Positions 55,901 through 64,000 of a stretch of 64,000 nt of DNA are shown here, piece after piece. Below the pieces are notes generated by a model that ran no database searches, was not told where the DNA came from, and worked only from the letters and a program-made list of their open reading frames with translations. Numbering within the stretch: position 1 is the first letter of the stretch; the number at the start of each line of letters is the position of its first letter. The translations under genes were made by a program, and so were the position numbers. The stretch is from Trichuris trichiura (lineage: Eukaryota; Nematoda; Enoplea; Trichinellida; Trichuridae), in contig JBAJFE010000014.1 in NCBI GenBank assembly GCA_037903355.1, forward strand, positions 7,254,001 to 7,318,000, written 5' to 3'.

Positions 55901-58420
55901 CAAAAACTTTAATACAATGAACCCTCATCAGCCAAAGAAACAAACAACTCCACATTACAGGGCAATGGCCTTCTCATCAAGCATTCATCAATTTAAGCTT
56001 TGCCTGTTCATTCGAATCACTTATTGCTGAAAATTACTTGCCCGTATATCAGCATAACAATTTGGTTTCATTGTATTAGCAGCTACTTCCTCCCTTCTTA
56101 ACGGAAAAACATGTGCATCCCAGAAAAGATACACGCAAAGTCAAACATGTTACGACAAGCATTATAAAAGGAATAATAACAATGTAGTATCTCACAGAAC
56201 AGTGGGTTTTTAGAGTGAATATTCTATTGTACAGACGGCATGCCCATTCACTTTAGCATGCCTCCAAAATTGCGAAATAATATATGTTTAACCACTGTAA
56301 AAGAAAATGACTGAAATAGTTATTTCTAAAAAGGGAGTATAGCTCATGTTACGTTAGTCCAGTCCCCAATAAACGGATTCATAAAAAGGCTCATTAAATA
56401 CCCACCATGGAAAAAACTTTCAAAAAATAAAGTTTACAAGAATATTACAAAACAACTTACTTTTCTTCTATAATCCCTGTAAGTTCTCCACAGATCTTTT
56501 TCACGCTCGATGACCAGTTCAACATTTTCCTGCTCCTTTTCAATTTGCATATCAATGTCATTTCTTAACTGCTCCACGTACGCTAATTCTTCTTTTAGAG
56601 AATTTTCTTCCTCCTAAAAAATGCACTTACTGAACGATCGCATAAGGCCGGTTCGAGATTATAACGTTCATGCTCAAGATGAGACAAATTTAAATAGATA
56701 ATACACGCGTTAACGACATTCCTCGACTTTATGTAGCATATTGCCTTTTCCGAAAACATTATTTTAACGATCACACATTCAAGCGTTGCGTTGTTTTAAA
56801 TCAGGGGTAGGGAACCTTTTTGCTGCCGCGGGCCGTTTAGGCGTTTATAAGACCATTCGTGGACAGTATAGAATACTCAACCGGAAAACATAGCCTGCTT
56901 TATTTTCACGTATGTTCATTTAAGCCACCCTTTGAACAAAGCGATAAGGCGAGATAAGAACAATACTTCCCATCAATAGGCGGCCAATGATCCACGCTAC
57001 CGATGCGGACACTAGTGCCGTCTACTGCTTCCCTCTGAAGACTAACGACATCGGTTTGTAGACAGACAACCGACAGCAAGGCAGTCTTCCTAGCCAACCT
57101 GATGCTCCCTGCTTGTTACGCAAGATTTACTTTATTACTAGGATTCATATACAATAAACTTACCGCATTATAAAAAATAAGCTCCCATAGCCACATTTCA
57201 CTGAAACTCGCATGCATGCGCTGTTGCCTCAGCGAGTGGAAGGGAATGCTTCGGGGCACGGACGTTTCCCACCCCTGTTTTAAATGATGAAGTACTATTT
57301 AGATTGAAACAGAAAAGCGTGTGTGCGCGCGCGCGCACACACGCACACACACACACAATTTAGCGAACCTACTTACAGTCCGGCACAACTATGGCACGCG
57401 AAAGAAAGACCATTAAGAAAGAACAGCATAGGTTATAATGTACATTGCATTAAGTTACTCAATATCTCAAGGCGACGACAGAACGTGACTCATCACAGTT
57501 TATTCCTGACAATTGAGAAAAGTACCAGTAAACAACAAATTTCCAACAAACGGGTGAATTCGCAGTCACCAATAGACGCTGACATAAAATGAACTTAAAG
57601 CTGCAAATGCAATTAATTCTTGAAGTTATAGCCATTGAAGAAATTAAGACTAGTCTTCTCGTTCTTACTGTCAGGTCATCATCTACCTACTGTTTGCCTA
57701 TGTTCGCCGCTATGGTACTGACAGATACAACTTTCAACCCTAAAAAAAGCTACTTTACAAAGAGAATGAAGTTGACCGGTTTGTAAACGTCTCTCCTTCA
57801 GCAACATAAGGCTGGTAAGTTTGTAAAGACATCTGGGTCGCTAAAACAAAGTGCAACCGTTACAAAGTGAATGACCAACTCAGTCGCTATTCTATTCTGC
57901 AAATCCAAGCATGGAAGGAACGAATAAGCTTCAACTCAACAACAAAGGTGTAAATAGTACCAACAATCGCCAGCCTTACTTGCAAGCTAACCAGTTCTTT
58001 TTCTAATTTCGAATTTGATAACTGCTCGTCTGCTGTTTCCAGTTTGTCCAAAATTCGCTTATATTCCCTGCAGTCTTCTTCTGCACGGAGCAAACTCTGG
58101 TCAAGACAGTCCATCAAGCGGTCAGCGCAACTTTGGCATAACGGATGCTCAGCTGCAGTCGAATCACTTGCAATAATGTCCAGCATCCTAGCCATAACAG
58201 TCATGCAGGAGTCCAAACCGCTATTTGCTCTGTCAAACTGCACCGAAGCGAAAACTTCGCTAGAGTCGAACCTCACTGCACCAGTTAAAATTGAACACGT
58301 GCTAAGCCTGGAGCATAAATCTAACTGTTTTACTCTTTCGTTTTCAGGTACATGATCAAAAAGACTCTTATCCAAGGCTATAACCTTACGACAAGTCAAA
58401 CAACAGCCCGTCTTAGACAT
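52991..58420 (-). CDS. BECN1: Beclin-1 (ATG6/VPS30), autophagy core subunit
   Basis: Subunit of the class III PI3-kinase (VPS34) complexes in autophagy and endosomal sorting. Four exons on the minus strand: 58420-57980, 56613-56461, 53654-53412, 53359-52991. Phases are all 0, giving 401 residues (human about 450). Exon 1: CLTCRK, matching the N-terminal CxxC of Beclin, then EHPLCQSCADRLMDCLDQSL with the second CxxC and the start of the coiled coil. Exon 2: pure coiled coil (EEELAYVEQ-like heptads, EREKDLWRTYRDYRRK). Exons 3-4: the evolutionarily conserved domain, with FHIWHSGQFGTINGFRLG, NAALGQTVLLLYSLL, KFDHAIVAFVDCL, and the end LTNLKWALAWVASLG. Introns 1 (1.4 kb) and 2 (2.8 kb) hold transposon pieces; intron 3 is 52 nt. 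The BH3 segment is weak (see findings). Confidence 0.93.
53899..54046. repeat. inverted repeat in BECN1 intron 2
   Basis: Arms TATACGGTTGACCCG then TTTGTCATTCA (53899-53934), and the approximate complement at 54012-54046. The loop carries a GTGACGAAGAAACTCGAAAGC stretch reminiscent of PLE ends. Probably an old PLE fold-back relic. Confidence 0.55.
54309..54780 (-). pseudogene. PLE reverse transcriptase fragment in BECN1 intron 2
   Basis: Minus-strand pieces: GNPFSPTLPEVFVEHFE, YVDDVFSVIRNGK (catalytic box intact), then LLFLDVRVIGRENRIRTSVY, SERYLNFYSNHW and GIITGMVDRAVNV. Several frame breaks, no nuclease. A different PLE subfamily from 40812-43534. Same orientation as BECN1. Confidence 0.75.
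55204..55268. mobile_element. tiny MITE-like inverted repeat
   Basis: Exact 16 bp arms GGCGTATAAGACGACC (55204-55219) and the complement (55253-55268) with a 33 bp centre, in BECN1 intron 2. Longer imperfect flanks. No target duplication identified. Confidence 0.55.
55540..55618. repeat. partial TTAGGC-MITE copy in BECN1 intron 2
   Basis: TTCAGGCTTAGGTAAAGGCAG, ACGGGATGACCGACAAA and TACGACGGTGGGGCGGC, then an end AGAGGCAAAATCC: the right half of the 3888-4120 family. Confidence 0.7.
56802..57277. mobile_element. 476 bp hAT MITE in BECN1 intron 1
   Basis: Starts CAGGGGTAGGGAACCTTTTT and ends with the complement of CAGGGGTGGGAAACGTCC. Flanked by a perfect 8 bp duplication TTTTAAAT (56794-56801 and 57278-57285). 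Termini resemble Charlie/SPIN-type hAT elements. Non-coding inside. Confidence 0.9.
57318..57357. repeat. (CA)n/(CG)n simple repeat
   Basis: GTGTGTGCGCGCGCGCGCAC run followed by ACACAC; potential Z-DNA-type purine/pyrimidine alternation in BECN1 intron 1. Confidence 0.9.
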
Positions 58421-59571
58421 TATTTTCTGCCTAACAGCTGCACACTTACTGTAGGCTGCTTATGAAACGCAGGTATTATCTTTCAAAGTAATGTAAGAAA
58501 TAGTTCCCATTTTGTGTATCAATATGCAAGTAGAAAGCAAAGCCGGAAACTAAGTGCTTGCATTAAGTTTGCATTGAAATAGTTACTTCAGCAGTTGCTA
58601 GTGGTTAGCCGTTACTAAAATTATGTACTAAGTTGCATGCTTCCGAAAACATCGAAGTGCTGACGTCGTTGCTTGTGTAGCATACTATAAGATTACACGG
58701 CCTTAACTGAAGAGCAATTTTAAGATTGGCAGAAGATTTAGACAATTACGGCGATGTGCAATTAGACTACTTGCTACAGAGTTTTTAAAAAGTTGTCATT
58801 CGTCAATGAGCGAAGTAATTTGCACTGGACGGCAAAAAAGCTGAGCAATTGGATCTTGTCCTTTATACGCCCCACCGTCTGAGAAATGCAGGTTCTTTTC
58901 TGAACAGCTTGCTCTTAGCATGTTGGGCCTTTACTGGCGGGCATGCCAATCACCCTATTTTCTTTTGTCCAAATCTAAGCCAAGATTTAGGCCTTATGTT
59001 TAGGCTTAGACTTAGGTGACAGCAGGACAAGACGGCAGGCAAACTTGCAGTATGACGGTGGAGCGCCTGGGAGACAAGATCCGAGCATTTCATTGTTATC
59101 CCACTTTATGCATTATTTTCATTAGTAACAAAAGTTCCAGAGGCTCATCGCTACAAATTAAGTTAACGCTTCTTTGATTTATGATACTCAAACGTTTTAG
59201 TAATTTAAAAGTACGTTTTATGAATTGTTAGCATCGTTTTTTTAAAGCTGCTTCCCGGTTCTAATTTTTGATCTTTTATCATTATTCTTGTATAGCACTG
59301 ACGCTTCTCTGCGATAAAAGGCAACTTTTTGCAATTAAGATAGTAATATTTTATGCGGTGCTGCAGTTTCGAGCTCTATTTGGCAAAAGATGCTCACGAT
59401 TTTGCATCCACTTGAATTTCCTTTCCGTAGTAGCCCAGTGAGCTTGAGCATAGTTTACGTTGCTGTGGTATAACGCTGGCTAGGTTTGCCTGCAGTTTTA
59501 AACTCTTCTTTGAATACAGAGCATTTACTTTACGTTACCTTCCTCCTCTTGTGTTTTCGATTCGTTTTCTG
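58421..59571. promoter_or_regulatory. head-to-head intergenic region of BECN1 and PPM1G
   Basis: 1151 bp between two divergent start codons. It must contain both 5' UTRs and promoters or one bidirectional promoter. No TATA or initiator stands out. It is interrupted by the MITE at 58851-59082. Confidence 0.45.
58851..59082. mobile_element. hAT-type MITE with TTAGGC-like run, copy 2
   Basis: GGATCTTGTCC at the left and GAGACAAGATCC at the right end. Flanks GAGCAATT (58843-58850) and GAGCATTT (59083-59090) form an 8 bp duplication with one mismatch. The interior aligns along its length with 3888-4120 (CGTCTGAGAAATGCAGGTTC shared). It sits in the shared promoter region. Confidence 0.85.
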
Positions 59572-61771
59572 ATGGGAGCATACCTCTCTTCGCCGAATAC
59601 AGAAAAAGTCAGTGAGCAAGGGAAAGGGAACTTTGTGAAGTATGGTGCGGTAAGCATGCAAGGTTGGCGGATTAGTCAAGAGGTATGGACAAACATTTTC
59701 CCATATTTGAACTTGAAGTTTTAAACGTAGGGTTGCTTTGACCTTCTTTACCATGTGTGCAGTTTTTTCAACCGGTAGCGAACAGACTTCAAAATAATCT
59801 AAGTGTTATCACGATTTCTTTATTTCCACCGCTGGTGGAAACTTGCTTTTCTTTTGCATGTTGTTTTAGTGCGTATTCCATTCGTTAACATAATAAAGCT
59901 TTTATGTCCTTTAGGATGCCCACAACTGCATCTTAAATTTCGATGGTAATGACTGCTGCTTTTTCGCGGTTTATGACGGCCACGGAGGTTAAATTTTACT
60001 TACTTGCTCGTCTGTTGCACTTAAATCTGTTTAGGCGCTGAAGTGGCGCAATTTGCGGCGGAAGAATTTCCAAACTTTTTGAAGTCAATGCCTGCTTGGA
60101 AAGAGAGCAATATCCCTTTGGCCCTTGAAAGCGGATTTTTAGCTTTTGATGAAGGTCTTTTGCGGGAACCTTTCTTTCATCGTTTAAAGGAGATAGCGAA
60201 GTGCAGTAGTTCAGCTAGCGATGCTGCCATAGGTGAGTTAGTTCCTATTATAATTCTTTGTTAATTAACTTTTCAGATGACGATGAGCGCATAGGTCTGT
60301 ATGAAGATTCTACTATTGCTGTCGAAGAATTGAGGAAACGTTACGGGATTTCATCGTCTGAAATGCCCAACAGCAAGCGTCGCTCCACGGAAATGTTGTC
60401 TTTTGAGGAAAGCAATTACCAGAAAGAATTCGCCGAGAACGGTATTCACCAAACGGAGCGTCTGGAAGTACCTTCAGAAGACTTGCTGAATGGACCTCCA
60501 AATTCGGGTAACACTGCGATTTCTCCAAAGCGAGCCAAAGTGGAAGATGGTAGGCTTACTTACCTTGAAATATGGTAAACTTGTATTCGTTGTCTTTTGA
60601 GAAAGTGAAACTTTCGTGGAGAATAACGTTAGTCTAACTGAATCGCTTGATTCTTTGACTGAACTCGAACCTAATGCAACTGCCCTAAAGTTTAGCCCAC
60701 CACAATGGTTAGTTTCCAAGATTTTCTCTGAAAATGCAGTTTAAGCAACGAAATTGCAGCAATGGCGACGCCAGTCCAGCTAATTACAGTGACAGTACGG
60801 CCGAAGAGGATTCTGAGGGCTACGTAGCAACCTCGTCTGATGGCGCGTCGAGGTTTCAGTTGGCGTCACGTTTGGGTTCTTTTCTAATCGCTCGTCATGT
60901 TTACAGCGATTCGTCAGTAGAATTTGACGATCACTGTGTCGATTATGATGCCGTAGCACAGTTCCGGGAAGTCACAGGAAATATGGTAGTATCTCAGGCA
61001 GGCGATACGGCAAGAACCAAAAAAGCTTATTCCTGCTTGCTTACATTAATCAATTACTTTTAGCCTGGCGTAGACAGTGGAACTACTGCATGTGTTGTTG
61101 TTCTCCGGGACAAGATAGTTTATGTTGCTAATGTCGGCGATAGTCGATGTGTCCTGTGCAGAGAAGGCATAGCGATGGATCTATCCGTCGACCACAAACC
61201 AGAAGACGAGATTGAAAAGGCTAGAATAGAAAAGGCTGGTGGTGCAATCACCGGTGATGGTCGAGTGAATGGCGGCTTAAATTTATCGCGCGCCATTGGT
61301 ACTTTACGGACTGAGATCTTTCGCCAAAATTGCATGATTTTATCCACTTTAGGAGACCATTTTTATAAAGCAAATGACTTGTTGCCTATAAAAGATCAGA
61401 TGATTTCTGCGCTACCTGACATCAAGATCCACGAATTAGAGAAAGGTGATGAGTTTTTAGTCATTGCTTGCGATGGAATTTGGTAAGCTTGAGATTTTGA
61501 AATTATTCCTGAAGTATGTAGTGTTTTTTTTTTCCAGGAACTCAATGAGCAGTCAGGAAGTCATTGATTTTATATCCCAGAGAGCCAAAGAAGGTAAAGA
61601 GGAAGTGGATATTGCTGCGGAAGTATGTCTTTTTTCTGTCGAATTTGCTGTTGAGTGTGATTGAAACTTACGTAGCTCTGCAATGCCTGCCTATCATCTA
61701 CCACAAGTGGCGATGGCACTGGTTGTGACAACATGACCGTTATCGTCGTCACCTTTCAATGGAATGGTTGA
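59572..61771 (+). CDS. PPM1G: protein phosphatase PPM1G (PP2C gamma)
   Basis: Mn/Mg-dependent Ser/Thr phosphatase; in animals a nuclear enzyme acting on splicing factors and histones. Ten exons: 59572-59682, 59915-59987, 60035-60232, 60277-60549, 60602-60707, 60760-60985, 61064-61298, 61353-61482, 61538-61622, 61676-61771. Phases close, giving 510 residues. [12 protein letters not shown] matches the family N-terminus and fits N-myristoylation. Metal ligands: EDAHN (split by intron 1), [29 protein letters not shown]. Also [33 protein letters not shown] and [18 protein letters not shown]. As in PPM1G, a long acidic insert (exons 4-6, about 190 residues) splits the catalytic domain, but it is only moderately acidic here. 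The exon 6 donor is the least certain boundary. Confidence 0.93.
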
Positions 61772-61957
61772 CTCTGACTTAGTGACTTTTTCCAAGCTTG
61801 GAAAGTGGGAATCAGTCAAAACTACACTTAAGCAAATTGTATGGAATATTTTTTTACATCTGGACCTGTATTTATTCGTCTGCCTAACCATGTCGCGATA
61901 TTTTATTAAACTAACTATAAAGTTGCCTGTATCCCAACGGCTGGTATTGGTCTAGAG

Positions 61958-62152
61958 CATAGTTTCTCAACCTTTTTTGCCCCAGGGCTCCCCTAGACCT
62001 TGTCAGGGCCCCCCTAGGCCTTGTCAGGGCCCCCCTAATCCTTGTAAGGGCCCACCGTTTATTGGGACAATGTCCTGCCGCATTATCCTCCAGAGCCCCC
62101 TGGCTTCCATGGCTCCCCTAAAATCTCCCAGGGCCCACGTTGAGAAACACTG
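61958..62152. mobile_element. 195 bp hAT MITE downstream of PPM1G
   Basis: CATAGTTTCTCAACC at the left and the complement of CAGTGTTTCTCAACG at the right. Perfect 8 bp duplication GTCTAGAG (61950-61957 and 62153-62160). The interior holds about three tandem units of roughly 21 bp around CCTTGTCAGGGCCCCCCTA. Confidence 0.92.
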
Positions 62153-62160
62153 GTCTAGAG

Positions 62161-63280
62161 GATACATTTCTCTGTCATTTTAAGTTGGGATATCCTTTGA
62201 TACAGTTAATTCGTTAATTCTCGTATAACGCGAGTTTGGTCACTTGAAAATCCTGGAAAATCTCTCTTTATAGGAGACACATAAACTATAGGAAAATCAC
62301 GAGTTGCTTGAAAGCGCCAGAAAGATTGTTTGTAAGCAACAACGGAGAAAAATCGTAAATAGGCTATTACTGAAAAAAGAATTCTGCTGTATGTGAGCTA
62401 TTTGTTTAACGGTTAGACATGAAAAGCCATGAATCCTTTCATAGGATTTGAATAACGCTTCCTTTTATGGTGATTATCTTACGCGATAACTTTTATTATA
62501 GAACTTCTTACAGTGGATAGAGTTCAAAGTGGCTTTCAGGAGCGACATGGTTGTATCCTTACCCTACTGAAAGTGGTCCTCCCGCTTCTAAAATAAATAA
62601 CCAGTACCTAGAAACAAATGAGGGCCCATTGAACTCGCCTTTTTTTAATCTAACTGTTCTTAGTTACCGGCGGCCTGACGCCCTATTAAACGTAGAAGGT
62701 AGTGCTTTGTTGACTTCACAATGTTTCTTCATCGCAGTAGAATAAAATTCGAGCATCTGTTCTGCACGTGTTCTTCTTTCGTACAGCAATTGTTTCTTAG
62801 TTCCAGCTCGCTAGGGTACTTCTTGTGACTATCCTGACTTGTATTGCTTTACAGTCATTGTCATCGAGCCATTGTAACAGTTGCTTAGTAGTTTCTAGAG
62901 CATCTGATAGTTCAGCAATGGTCAGTGGTTGCAGAGGAGCTTCCTGACTTTTGTCATCATCTGTGTTGCCAGTCGAGATTGCACTGGTTCGGGAATTGGG
63001 CAACAAATTACCTGACACCTACTGAGAGAAGGAACAGAATGGAGCAGAATCGAGGGATAAGCAGCGTTTATTGCAGAGCGAAGGAACGATGTAGCTACCG
63101 ACTGCACCTGACGAGGGCGTAGGAAGCAGTGAGAATGCAAATCGGGGCCTTGACGAAGCACATGCTTGCGAAGATAACATTCACCTGCAGAGAAAATGCG
63201 CTCCTAATGTATAACGTACGTTCTTGCTTTCAGCGTGTCATGTCTTAACTGGAAACCTAGTCGGCAACACCGCTGGCCTA
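62161..63280. other. intergenic, no gene recognised
   Basis: No coding similarity I can support. The PPM1G 3' UTR ends before here or in the MITE. A minus-strand frame at 62797-63018 has a weak resemblance to a transposase tail only. Confidence 0.35.
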
Positions 63281-64000
63281 CTAGACTGATAGGCCGTCTA
63301 CATCCTCGTCGGCCGACTCTAACAGGCACAGTTTCGCGGCTAGCCAATGGATTGTGGTTCCATTCGCCCGTACTGGAGCTGGAGGAACGACTCCATCATT
63401 TCCGGGAAACACTTCTTGTATTTTTTCAAGTGTCCACTTTCCATGGAACGTATCTGGTTCCATTATAATGACGGCGTCGCTATTCTTGAAATTTTTCTAT
63501 TGTCTGAACCATTTCTTACGGTCGATTAACGTTGGCAGGTATTCCTTTATCCAGCGTTCCCAAAACTGGTTAGCCAAGAACTGCGCGTGACACCAGCACT
63601 TCTTGAGGCTTACGTCTTCTCCAGTAGCGATATCTGGCGCTAAGTCTAGCACAGATTTTCCCATCAGTAGGTGATTTGGCGTTAATGGTTGCGGATCACC
63701 GCTTTCGGATGGCGGATACGTTAATGGCCGTCCGTTAATAATACATTTAATTTGGACCGTTGCGTTCAAAGGATTTCATCTGTCAGCGTTTGCCCTTGCG
63801 ACACCACCTTTAAGGAGCGTTTCACCGATCGTAAAAGAGCTTCCCCAGCTCCGCCAACGTGTGGGCAGCTCAGTAGAACAAATTTCCACACGACCCTTCT
63901 CAGAGGTAGGCGTCTGGTGATTTTTGGCTGATCCAGACGTTGCAAAATATTGGACAGCTCTAGATCTGCACCGACAAAGTTTTTGCCATTGTCGCTCCAT
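63281..64000 (-). pseudogene. BEL/Pao retrotransposon integrase/DUF5641 end, runs off window
   Basis: Minus-strand pieces in changing frames: 64000-63776 (truncated at the window edge), 63769-63497 with IINGRPLTYPPSESGDPQPL, TPNHLLMGKSVLDLAP and FWERWIKEYLPTL, then 63463-63281 with TFHGKWTLEKIQEVFPGNDG and AAKLCLLES. This is the standard BEL/Pao integrase C-terminus plus DUF5641. Frameshifts at about 63770 and 63490 make it a pseudogene. The rest lies beyond position 64000. Confidence 0.85.

Noticed and set aside
62797..63018. Possible Tigger transposase C-terminal tail on the minus strand
   Set aside because: Only a vague similarity (LTIAELSDALETTKQLL region); not enough to annotate.

Overview
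This window is nuclear DNA from an animal, most likely a nematode. It holds four spliced, conserved animal genes in very transposon-rich DNA. Most introns are 45-80 nt with clean GT/AG ends, and a few are multi-kilobase and filled with repeats. A dispersed MITE carries nematode-type TTAGGC runs. A clade I nematode (Trichuris/Trichinella type) is my inference. There is no bacterial gene organisation, no CRISPR array, and I recognised no tRNA or rRNA gene.

Layout. 1-6.1 kb: Tigger DNA transposon, Penelope-like element (PLE) pieces, a Tigger-type MITE, an hAT-type MITE and long (ATT)n tracts. 6.99-8.11 kb: a two-pore-domain (K2P) potassium channel lacking its 5' exons. 8.8-14.7 kb: a decayed hAT transposase (minus) and a decayed Ty3/gypsy pol (plus). 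15.2-37.7 kb: a complete 19-exon SMARCC (BAF155/BAF170, SWI3/Moira) gene. Its 14.1 kb intron 6 hosts a 4.3 kb fold-back pogo element and a series of PLE-derived miniature fold-back elements. 38.2-45.6 kb: BEL/Pao, hAT, near-full-length PLE and Tigger-type remnants. 45.8-50.2 kb: an LTR retrotransposon with intact gag and pol and nearly identical LTRs. 50.3-51.5 kb: a second Tigger relic. 52.99-58.42 kb (minus): Beclin-1 (4 exons). 59.57-61.77 kb (plus): PPM1G protein phosphatase (10 exons). The last two genes are head to head, about 1.15 kb apart. 63.3-64.0 kb: a BEL/Pao pol end running off the window.

Host genes and function. SMARCC is a scaffold of the SWI/SNF remodeller; Beclin-1 is the core of the class III PI3-kinase autophagy complex; PPM1G is a nuclear PP2C phosphatase; the K2P channel sets resting membrane potential. 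They are housekeeping or neuromuscular genes with no evident operon relation.

Most notable non-gene signal. A family of short (183-408 bp) fold-back elements is built from PLE terminal sequence. Each is a near-perfect palindrome with a short one-sided tail, and five copies are flanked by 10-13 bp target-site duplications that I could read directly. PLE ends, including some of these copies, carry a hairpin with a hammerhead-ribozyme-like core whose stem covaries between subfamilies. This looks like a non-autonomous 'satellite' of PLEs.
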